64,000 nucleotides of DNA from Methylomonas montana (GTDB lineage: Bacteria; Pseudomonadota; Gammaproteobacteria; Methylococcales; Methylomonadaceae), in NCBI RefSeq assembly GCF_030490285.1, contig NZ_CP129884.1:4216001-4280000 (forward strand), in the 5' to 3' direction. A program made the translations under genes and the position numbers. Under the pieces are notes generated by a model, which worked only from the letters and a program-made list of their open reading frames with translations, had not been told where the DNA came from and did not search any database. Positions within the stretch are counted from its first letter, which is position 1. Every line of letters begins with the position of its first letter. Below are positions 36,825 to 45,143 of the stretch, piece by piece.

Positions 36825-37645
36825 GGCATTTTCTCCGTGGCGTTTGTGTTTTGTGCGTTTGTATCGGGCGTTGTTGCCAGACTGGGCGACGGTTTCGGTT
36901 TATCGGCCAACCAATCGGCTAACGATTCAGGCGCGCCGCTGTGGGTGCGGCCATCGGGCGCAATCAGAAACGGTACGCCCTTCAAATCGAACAACTTGGC
37001 AGTGACCACGGCTTTTTGCAGCGGCTCTTTGTTGCACTGCACCGGCGGTTCGGTCGGCAAGCCGGTGTAATCCTGTTTCAACAAGCGGTCGCGCACGGCG
37101 TCTTTGGTTTTGGCATCGCTCGCGCCCAGCTGACAGGCAAGTTGCACGACGATGTTTTGCGATTCGGGGCCGAGGATGGGGACCATCACCAGTTTGAAGG
37201 TGTAATGGTCTTGCAAGACTTGCAGGTCTTTCATGACCTTGCCGCAGTATGGGCAACGCGGATCGATGAATACCAACACCTGGCCTTTGCCGTGACCAAC
37301 CGTCACGGCGCCGAGATCGTCAGCCTTGAGTTTCATCCGCGATAGATCGATGCGGTTGGCGATTTTGTCGATATCGGCCAATTCCTTGATCTCCTGCTGG
37401 GTCCAGATGTCCATCAATTTGCCGCCGTAAAAGGCAAAGCGGCCATTGCTGGAGATAAACACCGTCTGCTCGCCGGTTTTGACCATCTTCAGGCCCGAGA
37501 TCGGCAAGTCTTGCATGCCGTCGATTTTGATCGAGAGCAAACCGGCGGCAATATCCGAGACCGTCTGCTTTTGCGGATTGGCGGCCAGGGCGATGGATGT
37601 ACCGATTAACGTGGCTATCAATAAAGAAATTTGGCGTAGCGTCAT
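36821..37645 (-). CDS. dsbC: DsbC-type disulphide isomerase of the tra operon
   Basis: A 274-residue secreted protein with an N-terminal dimerisation domain, a linker helix and a thioredoxin domain with active site CPYC at residues 131-134 (FIDPRCPYCGKV). It resembles the DsbC/TrbB proteins carried in SXT and IncA/C transfer operons, which shuffle disulphides of cysteine-rich TraU and TraN. The signal peptide is MTLRQISLLIATLIGTSIAL. It lies between traB and traV, as in those elements. The C-terminal tail (PSPSLATTPDTNAQNTNATE) is disordered. Confidence 0.9.
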   Translation of the reverse strand: MTLRQISLLIATLIGTSIALAANPQKQTVSDIAAGLLSIKIDGMQDLPISGLKMVKTGEQTVFISSNGRFAFYGGKLMDIWTQQEIKELADIDKIANRIDLSRMKLKADDLGAVTVGHGKGQVLVFIDPRCPYCGKVMKDLQVLQDHYTFKLVMVPILGPESQNIVVQLACQLGASDAKTKDAVRDRLLKQDYTGLPTEPPVQCNKEPLQKAVVTAKLFDLKGVPFLIAPDGRTHSGAPESLADWLADKPKPSPSLATTPDTNAQNTNATEKMP

Positions 37646-37672
37646 AACGACCTTTGGAGTTGGGTTAAAGAA

Positions 37673-39052
37673 TCAGCTCGGTGACTTCAGCTTCAGCGCC
37701 GTGCCTTTTTGCACGATGAAGTTGACCTGGCGAGTCGCATCGACTTCGATGACCGGGTAAATCTCTTCGGCCATGTCCATGTAAAAATGCGACAGTCGCT
37801 CCATGGCATAACCGGCGCCTTTCAGGGCACCGCCTTCCATCGACTGCGAGGAAAACGCGCTTTGAAACGGTGTAGTACCGGAAAGAGCCCCCAGTCCGCC
37901 GGTCATCAACATTGGAATCTGATTGCGGCCGAAGGCATCGGAAAAGCCGCGTAAAAAGCCCGCCATCATGGATTGGGCGAGTAGCGCGCCTTGTTTGGAA
38001 ACGACGCGGCCACGTACACCGTTTTTGCCGTCTTCGCCGGTGGCGTAGGCATTCATCGGGACTTCGATTACGCCACCGTCCTGGCGTACGCAGGAAAAGG
38101 TCTCGCCGCGAAAGTAGGCGCGCTCGGCACTCAAGTCGCCGAAGCCCGCGGCCAACAGAAAGCACTCGCGCACATCGGCATGGAAACGGTTGGGCAAGAT
38201 GGCTTCCTTCTTGATCCGGAACAGCACCGGCATCGGTTCTTTCTTGGCTTTTTTGCCGGTCGGGGCATCGAGGCCATTCAACAACACGCCGGTCAAAATA
38301 CTGCCGGCGGGGATGAATACATCGCTATTGGCGTGGCCTTGCTGCGACTGCCCGTGAGCGTTGGTCGTCGCTGCGTCTTTGTCTTTACCATTGGACTGGT
38401 CAGCGCCTTCCTGGATGACCCGAATTTGCATCGCCGCCGGTGCTTGGTTATTGGCTCGTGCTCCTGAGACGCCGGTATTGCTAGCAGTCGGTGCGGGAAT
38501 AGCGGCTTGCTCGAACACGCGGTTGAGATCGTCTTGCCCGTTGTCGAACGGCGGATAGCTTGGGCGGCGGTTTGACGGTCTTCCCGGTGTAGTTGTCTCC
38601 ACGGTGGTTTGACTGACGTCGCCAGGGTTGCCAGCCACTGCCGTTGTAGACGCTTTGTTCTTCAACGTCTCAACTTCACCGGTGACCGCTTGAAGCTTGG
38701 CTTCATAGGCTTCCCGCTCAGCGGTGGTCCATTGTTTGAAACGCGTTTCGTCGGATTGCTGTTCGCGCCGTTGCTGTTCTTCGATAGCCGCCAGACGGCG
38801 GGCTTGTTCCTCGTTCTTCTGCAGCAGATCGCGCAATTGCGAGGAAATGCCGTCGATACCCAGCGAGCGCGGATCGCTATCAGTCAGAATATGTTGGATG
38901 GTCGCTTGTTTACTCAGCGGCTTGCTGACTTCCGGAGTGACGGTGGCCAGCGCGATGATGACGGCCAACAGCACGGTACCAATGCTGCCGACGGCCAGAT
39001 TGCGTTTGGCGGTCGGACTCAAGCGTGTCCACCACGAATCGACGGTTGCCAT
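37673..39052 (-). CDS. traB: TraB: VirB10-like core channel protein
   Basis: A 459-residue protein with an inner-membrane helix near residues 17-36 (LAVGSIGTVLLAVIIALATV), a coiled-coil stretch near 75-130, a proline/Asn-rich linker and a C-terminal TrbI/VirB10-like beta barrel (GSILTGVLLNGLDAPTG, then RADVREC-type loops). TraB spans the periplasm and joins TraK and TraV. It begins on the last base of the traK gene region (1-nt overlap). Confidence 0.92.
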   Translation of the reverse strand: MATVDSWWTRLSPTAKRNLAVGSIGTVLLAVIIALATVTPEVSKPLSKQATIQHILTDSDPRSLGIDGISSQLRDLLQKNEEQARRLAAIEEQQRREQQSDETRFKQWTTAEREAYEAKLQAVTGEVETLKNKASTTAVAGNPGDVSQTTVETTTPGRPSNRRPSYPPFDNGQDDLNRVFEQAAIPAPTASNTGVSGARANNQAPAAMQIRVIQEGADQSNGKDKDAATTNAHGQSQQGHANSDVFIPAGSILTGVLLNGLDAPTGKKAKKEPMPVLFRIKKEAILPNRFHADVRECFLLAAGFGDLSAERAYFRGETFSCVRQDGGVIEVPMNAYATGEDGKNGVRGRVVSKQGALLAQSMMAGFLRGFSDAFGRNQIPMLMTGGLGALSGTTPFQSAFSSQSMEGGALKGAGYAMERLSHFYMDMAEEIYPVIEVDATRQVNFIVQKGTALKLKSPS

Positions 39053-40029
39053 TACGGTTGGCCTCCGCTCAGTAACGAAGGCCGCAAACTGGATGACGCT
39101 TCAGGCGATTGTCGGACCACGACATACAATTCGGTGGCTTCCTGCGGCTTCAACACCACGTTGGGCCAGACTGAAACGGCCAGCACGTCCTGTTGGGTGG
39201 TCGCGCAACTGCGTTCGTCGAGCTCAAGCATCTCGCTGCCAGTATTCTTGGCAAGTCCCACCAGAATCAGCCGATCCTGGCCTTCCAGAACTTGGCCGGT
39301 TTTAATCTGCACGCGGTCTTGCAGGCAGCGAATCTGTTCCTGCGGCTTGGGTTCGCGGAGTGAATAGCCGGGCGGAGTCTTTTGCAAACCCAAATCCCGA
39401 AATAGCGTTTTTAGCTGGCTGATGTAGGCTTGTTCCTGTTGGCCTGAAGTTCGGTTCGCGGCATCCGATCGTTGCCATTGGTTCAGTAACTGGTAACTGT
39501 CCTTATCCAAATCGAGATGGATTTCTCGTGCGGGAATGCGTTTGGGGATCAACGTCAGTGATAGCGCAATGTCCTGGTTGTCTCCAGGGGTGATGTATAA
39601 AGTGATCGGCGTTTCGTCGGCGGTGGCGACATAAACGATTTTGCCTTTGGTACTAGTGGTGGCTTGACTGGTGGTCGTGACTACCGGATGTTCGAACGGC
39701 GTGACCAGGCGATTCAAGTGGCCGACGGCAATTGGCATCAGTTCGTTGATGCCGGGTTTAACCGCAATGTGCTGCGGGCCGATTGATGTGACTGATGCTG
39801 AGTTTGACGCTGCCGCTTGTTGTTTGGCGGCTTTCAATACGCTGGCATCAACCGGCGGTAACTCGATGCCTAAATCGGGCTGCGACGGAACAATGGGTTG
39901 TGATGGCGATGCGGATGACTCTTCGGCCACGGTGGTGACCGGTGGTAACACAGTCAACGGTAAATCATCACCGGCCCAAGCGCCGTTGACTAGGGAAAGT
40001 AATAGCCAGGGGGGCAACAATCGTTTCAT
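39052..40029 (-). CDS. traK: TraK: VirB9-like secretin-like protein
   Basis: A 325-residue periplasmic protein with a signal peptide (MKRLLPPWLLLSLVNGAWAG), a low-complexity Thr/Ser/Pro N-terminus and a conserved core IALSLTLIPKRIPAREI, matching F-type TraK. It forms the outer-membrane-associated ring with TraV and TraB. The start overlaps the traE stop (ATGA) and the stop touches traB. Confidence 0.9.
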   Translation of the reverse strand: MKRLLPPWLLLSLVNGAWAGDDLPLTVLPPVTTVAEESSASPSQPIVPSQPDLGIELPPVDASVLKAAKQQAAASNSASVTSIGPQHIAVKPGINELMPIAVGHLNRLVTPFEHPVVTTTSQATTSTKGKIVYVATADETPITLYITPGDNQDIALSLTLIPKRIPAREIHLDLDKDSYQLLNQWQRSDAANRTSGQQEQAYISQLKTLFRDLGLQKTPPGYSLREPKPQEQIRCLQDRVQIKTGQVLEGQDRLILVGLAKNTGSEMLELDERSCATTQQDVLAVSVWPNVVLKPQEATELYVVVRQSPEASSSLRPSLLSGGQP

Positions 40030-40637
40030 GGTTGAGCCTCATGCGGTTGACCCTGAGTGGCTTTCAAGCGGGCCAGGGTTCTAGGTGAATCCGGATAAAC
40101 GTCGATGTATTCCAGGCGGGGCCGATAGTTTTTGATGGCAATGACGAATTCGTAGGTACGGGGCTTCACGTCCGGTTTGGAACTGGGGCCTTGACTTTTC
40201 AGTTCGCCGCTGACAAAGACTTTGTTGGTCTCGACTTCGTAATCGACATGACGCGGGGTGAAACTAATCGCGACCCGGTCCATTTTGATGGCCTTGATTT
40301 GATCGCTCATGGCATCCAGGACACTGCGGTAAATATCCGGCGCCAATAACGGCTCGACCGCGGTTTTCAGAAAGTCGGCATTGGCTGGGGTGGTGTTGCC
40401 AAGCAATTCGGCTAGGAACAAGCCCCACGACTCTTTGAACTCGCTGGAAGCTTGGCTGCGGGTGACTTCGACTTCCTGGGTGAGGGTAGGGGGCACCAGA
40501 ATGATGCTGCGCTCGGTACGCCAGGCGGCCAGCGAGGTAATCACGCAAACGACGAGCAATCCAATGATGACGACTCGGCTAAACCGGTTCTCGGTCTCGT
40601 GTCCATCCCAGGTTTGCAGAAAATCCGACCATCTCAT
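40026..40637 (-). CDS. traE: TraE: VirB8-like inner-membrane protein
   Basis: A 203-residue bitopic protein: one membrane helix (VVIIGLLVVCVITSLAAW) followed by a periplasmic VirB8-type domain with YEFVIAIKNYRPRLEYIDVYPDSPR. TraE nucleates pilus assembly. The ATG at 40637 is preferred because it overlaps the traL stop (ATGA); an upstream in-frame ATG at 40703 would run deep into traL. Confidence 0.88.
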   Translation of the reverse strand: MRWSDFLQTWDGHETENRFSRVVIIGLLVVCVITSLAAWRTERSIILVPPTLTQEVEVTRSQASSEFKESWGLFLAELLGNTTPANADFLKTAVEPLLAPDIYRSVLDAMSDQIKAIKMDRVAISFTPRHVDYEVETNKVFVSGELKSQGPSSKPDVKPRTYEFVIAIKNYRPRLEYIDVYPDSPRTLARLKATQGQPHEAQP

Positions 40638-40915
40638 GGCAGGAACCGGCGAATGTAGGGATTGGGGATGGTCTGCGCGCGACTGGGCAAAAGACCCAGC
40701 CAATACAACGCATGCAAGGTATAGCCATCAGGCCGGTTATCGCGGAAACGCCGGTAAAACTTGACTGCGATGAATCCAAGCGCCAAGCCGGGGATGAACT
40801 GATCGATCAACATGCCGGTGAGCATGCTGACCATGAAGGGTACGATCTCGTCTGCACTCCACAACAGAATGTGAATCGGATCGTCTATCGATTGAGGGAT
40901 GGCAACGGGTTCCAT
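40634..40915 (-). CDS. traL: TraL: small inner-membrane protein, first gene of the tra operon
   Basis: A 93-residue protein with a hydrophobic region (IVPFMVSMLTGMLIDQFIPGLALGFIAVKFY) and the Arg/Asp-rich continuation RRFRDNRPDGYTLHALYWLGLLP, the pattern of F-type TraL. GGAGG precedes the ATG. As the first gene of the operon it lies 57 bp downstream of the 32-bp palindrome, which is the best candidate for the operon's control site. Confidence 0.88.
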   Translation of the reverse strand: MEPVAIPQSIDDPIHILLWSADEIVPFMVSMLTGMLIDQFIPGLALGFIAVKFYRRFRDNRPDGYTLHALYWLGLLPSRAQTIPNPYIRRFLP

Positions 40916-40971
40916 AATGACCTCCGGTTGGGATGGTCATTATTTTGCAAATGATTTTGGGCGAGTTGCCT

Positions 40972-41003
40972 ACAATAAAGGTCAAATACGCCCTTTATTG
41001 TAA
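40972..41003. promoter_or_regulatory. 32-bp palindrome, copy 2 (upstream of traL)
   Basis: Arms TACAATAAAGG and CCTTTATTGTA around a 10-bp AT-rich centre. Same total length, same inner AATAAAGG/CCTTTATT and same distance class to the start codon (57 versus 61 bp) as the copy at 6474. The two sites head the transfer operon and the recombination/DUF1845 region. That is what one would expect of a transfer-activator or repressor box, though the sequence is unlike the SetCD/AcaCD boxes I know. Confidence 0.6.
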
Positions 41004-41114
41004 GAGTGCAGAATTTTTTTAAAAATCGGGACGAAAGGAATCAATTCACAGGGTTTTTTGCCTCTAATTGCAATAAACCCTGATGGTTTTTAGGTCTCAC
41101 GCAAGGAGATTTGT

Positions 41115-41423
41115 CTAATCACCATTTATGGGTACCGCTGCTCTCGAACGTTCGACTCGCTCACGTAAATCCAGTCCCGGCTTGAAATGGGTGGAATGCC
41201 GAATGGGCAAGCTCACTTGTTCGCCTGTCTTGGGGTTACGCCCCATCCGGGCGGCTCGTTGAATCCCCGAGAAGCCACCGAAACCACGAATTTCAATACG
41301 CTGGCCTTGTGCCAAATGCTGGGTCATCACCTCGATGGTGATGTTGATCGCCATTTCGACATCGCGTTGCTGTAAATGGGGCAATTTAAGGCTGATGTGT
41401 TCGATGAGTTGGGATTTAGTCAT
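41115..41423 (-). CDS. ihfB: IHF-beta-like DNA-bending protein
   Basis: A 102-residue HU/IHF protein whose sequence (MTKSQLIEHISLKLPHLQQRDVE, then RIEIRGFGGFSGIQRAARMGRNPKTGEQV) is closest in pattern to the beta subunit of integration host factor, including the IEIRGFG loop and the GRNPKTG arm. A chromosome-coded alpha subunit could pair with it. IHF bends DNA at origins of transfer and recombination sites. Its ATG overlaps the stop of the 180-aa gene by one base (TAATG), so the two are co-translated. Confidence 0.82.
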   Translation of the reverse strand: MTKSQLIEHISLKLPHLQQRDVEMAINITIEVMTQHLAQGQRIEIRGFGGFSGIQRAARMGRNPKTGEQVSLPIRHSTHFKPGLDLRERVERSRAAVPINGD

Positions 41424-41965
41424 TATCGGGTATGCGTTATCGGCAGTGTCTTGCCGCCTTGTTCGATGATCACGGCCTGTTTGAGTAAGTCGCTCGCGGT
41501 GGGGTATTTATCATAAAGGCCGCCAATGCCACGATAGTAAGTCATGGTATCAAACGGCTCTGACGCTTGTTTTCGGATCAATTCAGCCAGTCTTGACCTG
41601 AACTCCTGTGAAACGGTCACCATGCGCAGGCCTTTAACAATTTTGGTATCCGGTTCGACCAAGACCAGATTAAACGGCAAGTAGGCTTCACCTGCATCAA
41701 TGGTTTCGTCACCGGCTAGATGGATGGTAAACGCCAAGTCCGACCAATCCAGAAAGCCTTCGATTTTAAACAAAAAGAACAGATGGTTTTGTTCGGCAAA
41801 TAACGCGAACGAGGCGGTGCCATTCAGAAAGGCTTGGATTTCGCCCGGCGAAACTGAAAAATTAAAAGTCAATAACGGCGCGCCATTAGCCAGAACAATA
41901 CTCATGCCTTCTTCAGGCATGTCATGTTCGAAGCGTTCGCCCACGCATAGTTTTATAAAGTCCAT
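41423..41965 (-). CDS. Hypothetical protein, 180 aa, coupled to IHF-like gene
   Basis: A 180-residue protein of alternating strand and helix (MDFIKLCVGERFEHDMPEEG, later FALFAEQNHLFFLFKIEGFLDWSDLAF). I do not recognise its family. It has no signal peptide or membrane helix. It overlaps the IHF-like gene by one base, so it belongs to the same operon. It is divergent from the 42177 gene, with ~210 bp between that contain a small palindrome. Confidence 0.55.
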   Translation of the reverse strand: MDFIKLCVGERFEHDMPEEGMSIVLANGAPLLTFNFSVSPGEIQAFLNGTASFALFAEQNHLFFLFKIEGFLDWSDLAFTIHLAGDETIDAGEAYLPFNLVLVEPDTKIVKGLRMVTVSQEFRSRLAELIRKQASEPFDTMTYYRGIGGLYDKYPTASDLLKQAVIIEQGGKTLPITHTR

Positions 41966-42010
41966 AGATTCTGTTTGGATTAATCGTCCTGGTAGATGTT
42001 CTGTCCGCCA

Positions 42011-42031
42011 ACCCAGTATAGCGGACTGGGT
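42011..42031. promoter_or_regulatory. 21-bp inverted repeat in a divergent intergenic region
   Basis: ACCCAGT and ACTGGGT, 7 bp each, are separated by 7 bp in the gap between the divergent 180-aa gene and the 42177 gene. The position fits an operator shared by both directions, but a short inverted repeat of this size can occur by chance. Confidence 0.3.
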
Positions 42032-42176
42032 ACCGTTCGGTCGCGCCGTATAACCTGCGTGAAACCGAGAAGCGAAAAAACGAGGCGGCTCCGTATGTTA
42101 CCCGATGCCTGGCACTATTTTGGCGATATAAAAGCCGGTAATATCACGGTAAAACCGTTAACGGGGGACGTCAGCA

Positions 42177-42724
42177 ATGGACTACACTGCAATTCTTGAA
42201 GCGCTCAATAAAGCATCACTGTTTGATTTACATCGACTACAGTCTGCCATTTATCAGGAACTCATCAATCCGGTTCGGGTAGAACAGGTGAATGCGCAAT
42301 TGAAAGCCGGCCAATCGATTAGCTATTTCGACCCGCAAGCCAACGGCTTGATCGATGCCGTTATCTTGAAGATTCAAAAGACCCGTTGCCTGGTGAGAAA
42401 CGTCAAAGACCAAAAAAATTGGAACATCCCGTTTTATTACCTCAATCTGGATGACGTTGATACGGCGCTTCAACCCAAACCGCATACGACCGGGATTCCC
42501 AAAAGTGCATTGCAAGTCGGTACACGCGTAGGATTCAGGGGCCGGGACAACCACGAACTGTTCGGCGAAGTCATCCGGCTGAACCCCAAACGGCCACTAT
42601 CAAGATCAGTGAGCAGCATACTTGGCTGGTGCCTTATTCACGTTTGTTTCCTGTCATTGATGGCACGTCCTATGAGTCGAATCTCTCGCAAGCGTCCTTG
42701 TTTATCGAACATGACGAGGTTTAG
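42177..42724 (+). pseudogene. Two-module beta-rich (KOW/SH3-like) protein gene with one-base frameshift
   Basis: The frame starting MDYTAILEALNKASLFDLHR is clear up to LNPK at 42590, after which it reads a poor continuation. Shifting by one base restores ATIKISEQHTWLVPYSRLFP and a stop at 42724, six bases before recD2. With one extra A in the run at 42588-42590 the gene would be 549 nt (182 residues). The restored protein has two similar modules: SISYFDPQANGLIDAVILKI...WNIPFYYLN (residues ~45-95) and RVGFRGRDNHELFGEVIRLN...WLVPYSRLFPVID (~115-165), each a short beta barrel reminiscent of KOW/SH3 folds. It is either a true frameshift or a sequencing error in the A run. It probably serves with recD2. 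Confidence 0.6.
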
Positions 42725-42730
42725 TAGCCC

Positions 42731-44926
42731 ATGACGCTACAGGCTGCGCCAGCGCATGCGGAAAATCCCGTCGAAAAACTGCACGGCTCCATCGAACGTG
42801 TCACGTTTCATAGCGAGGCCTCGGGATTTTGCGTGTTGCGGGTCAAGGTCAAAGGTAATCGTGAACTGATTACCGTGATCGGTTCGGCCGCCAGTGTCAC
42901 GGCGGGTGAATACATCGAATGCCTGGGGTGCTGGGTTAACGATCGCCAACATGGCCAGCAATTCAAAACCATCTCCTTAAAAATCGTGCCGCCGACCACG
43001 TTGGATGGCATCGAAAAATACCTGGGTTCCGGCATGGTCAAAGGCATCGGCCCCCATTTTGCCAAGAAGCTGGTCAAAGCCTTCGGTGAGCAGGTGTTCG
43101 ATGTGATTGAGCAGACACCCGAGCGTCTGTTGGAATTACCGGGAATTGGTAAGAAACGCCAGGAACGTGTGACCCGTGCTTGGGCGGAACAGAAAGTGAT
43201 TCGGGAGATCATGGTTTTTCTGCAATCTCATGGCGTCGGCACATCGCGTTCGGTGCGAATATACAAAACCTACGGTGATCAGGCCATCGAAAAAGTGCGA
43301 GAAAATCCGTATCGTCTGGCATTGGATATTCATGGCATCGGCTTTAAAACGGCTGATACGCTGGCACAGAGGCTCGGCATCGGCCCGCAATCCCTATTGC
43401 GTGCCCAAGCGGGTGTCCGACATGTCTTGCAGGAATGGTCTGGCGAAGGTCACTGCGCCGCTATTCGGAGCAATCTGTGCGAAATGGCGGTGAAACTACT
43501 GGAAATTCCTCCGCCGATTATCCACGAAGCGATCGCGGCGGAATTAACCGAAGGCAATTTGATCGCCGAAATCGATGGCAGCGACGAATTCATTTTTCTG
43601 ACGCCTTTGCATCGCGCTGAAATAGGCTGTGCCGCCAACCTAAATCGATTGAATCAAGGTGATGCGCCATGGGGTGCGATTGACGCGGATAAAGCCATTC
43701 CCTGGGTGGAAGAGCAAACCGGCATGACATTGTCGCAGTCGCAATCTGTCGCTGTTCGATTGGTACTCCAGCATAAAGTCTCGGTGATCACTGGCGGTCC
43801 CGGTGTTGGCAAAACCACGCTGGTCAACAGTCTGCTCAAGGTTCTCAAAGCCAAACGCGTTCGGATTGGTTTGTGTGCGCCGACGGGGCGAGCGGCAAAA
43901 CGGTTAACTGAATCGACCGGCATGGAAGCAAAAACGGTGCATCGTCTACTGGAGTTCGATCCGACGCAGTTCGCGTTCAAGCATAACGACGAAAACCCGC
44001 TAGACCTCGATTGCTTGGTGATTGATGAGTCGTCGATGATGGATGTTGTTTTGATGAATCAGCTGTTAAAAGCCATCCCGACAGAGGCCGGGGTTTTAAT
44101 CGTCGGTGATGTTGATCAATTACCTTCGGTCGGCCCCGGATCTGTGCTGGCTGACATCATCGAATCCGGGCAAATTGCCACCGTGCGTCTGACCGAAATT
44201 TTCCGCCAGGCCAGTACTTCCAAAATCATCACTAATGCTCACCGGATTAACCACGGGCAAATGCCGGTGGTGGATAAGACTGAAGCTCTTAGCGATTTTT
44301 ATTGCCTGTACGCCGAAACACCTGAGGAGATTTTCGCTAAATTGATGCAAGTCGTCCTCGAACGGATTCCGCAGCGTTTCAAATTTCATCCGGTCAACGA
44401 TGTGCAAATTCTGACGCCCATGAATCGCGGTGGTTTGGGTGCGCGGTCGTTGAACATCGAATTGCAAGCTCGGTTAAACGGACACAGCGAACCGAAGATT
44501 ACCCGTTTCGGCAATACCTATGCGCCGGGCGATAAAGTCATTCAGCGGATTAACAACTACGACAAGGAAGTCTTCAATGGCGACATTGGCGTGATCAAAA
44601 GTATTGATCTTGAGGAAAACCAAGTCAAGATTTTATTCGACGATCGGGAGGTCGACTACGAATTCAGCGATCTGGACGAAATTACACTGGCTTATGCAAC
44701 CAGCGTGCACAAATCGCAAGGCTCCGAATATCCGGTGGTGGTCATTCCTATGGCCATGCAGCACTTTATGCTGCTGGAACGTAATCTGCTGTATACCGGC
44801 GTCACGCGTGGAAAACAATTAGTAGTCGTGATTGCCCAGCCCAAAGCGCTGGCGATGGCTGTCAAGAATCAGCAATCACAGCGCAGGATCACGCATTTGG
44901 CGGCTAGGTTGAACGAAAATACGTGA
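42731..44926 (+). CDS. recD2: RecD2-type ATP-dependent DNA helicase
   Basis: A 731-residue superfamily 1B helicase. An N-terminal OB-like region and a helix-hairpin-helix segment ([35 protein letters not shown]) precede the motor. Walker [11 protein letters not shown] lies near residue 355, Walker [13 protein letters not shown] near residue 435, motif [16 protein letters not shown] near 460 and motif [11 protein letters not shown] near 695. It is of RecD2 type, independent of RecBC, moving 5'-3' on DNA. Element-borne copies could help process transferred strands or resist replication blocks. The gene follows the frameshifted gene closely; GTAGCCC before the ATG is a weak ribosome site, suggesting coupling. 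Confidence 0.9.
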   Translation: MTLQAAPAHAENPVEKLHGSIERVTFHSEASGFCVLRVKVKGNRELITVIGSAASVTAGEYIECLGCWVNDRQHGQQFKTISLKIVPPTTLDGIEKYLGSGMVKGIGPHFAKKLVKAFGEQVFDVIEQTPERLLELPGIGKKRQERVTRAWAEQKVIREIMVFLQSHGVGTSRSVRIYKTYGDQAIEKVRENPYRLALDIHGIGFKTADTLAQRLGIGPQSLLRAQAGVRHVLQEWSGEGHCAAIRSNLCEMAVKLLEIPPPIIHEAIAAELTEGNLIAEIDGSDEFIFLTPLHRAEIGCAANLNRLNQGDAPWGAIDADKAIPWVEEQTGMTLSQSQSVAVRLVLQHKVSVITGGPGVGKTTLVNSLLKVLKAKRVRIGLCAPTGRAAKRLTESTGMEAKTVHRLLEFDPTQFAFKHNDENPLDLDCLVIDESSMMDVVLMNQLLKAIPTEAGVLIVGDVDQLPSVGPGSVLADIIESGQIATVRLTEIFRQASTSKIITNAHRINHGQMPVVDKTEALSDFYCLYAETPEEIFAKLMQVVLERIPQRFKFHPVNDVQILTPMNRGGLGARSLNIELQARLNGHSEPKITRFGNTYAPGDKVIQRINNYDKEVFNGDIGVIKSIDLEENQVKILFDDREVDYEFSDLDEITLAYATSVHKSQGSEYPVVVIPMAMQHFMLLERNLLYTGVTRGKQLVVVIAQPKALAMAVKNQQSQRRITHLAARLNENT

Positions 44927-45143
44927 CTATTGTTACGCTGTACTTGTCGAGATCGGCCAGTTGCGGACGGAAGGTTTTTTTGGCAAACGTCCGATGATTG
45001 ACCTATAGCCGCCTGCTATTTGGTCGTGAAGATCCGTTATGTTGGAATATGGAAACTGACCCTATGCGTGAAATCTGTTTGTCACTGTCAGATCAAGTTA
45101 AGTTAAAACTTATTCCCTTGATTTTACATATTTTCAATAGTTG

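Noticed and set aside
41043..41076. CAGGGTTT/AAACCCTG inverted repeat downstream of the IHF-like gene, as a terminator
   Set aside because: Loop of 18 nt and no T run after the stem on the transcribed strand.
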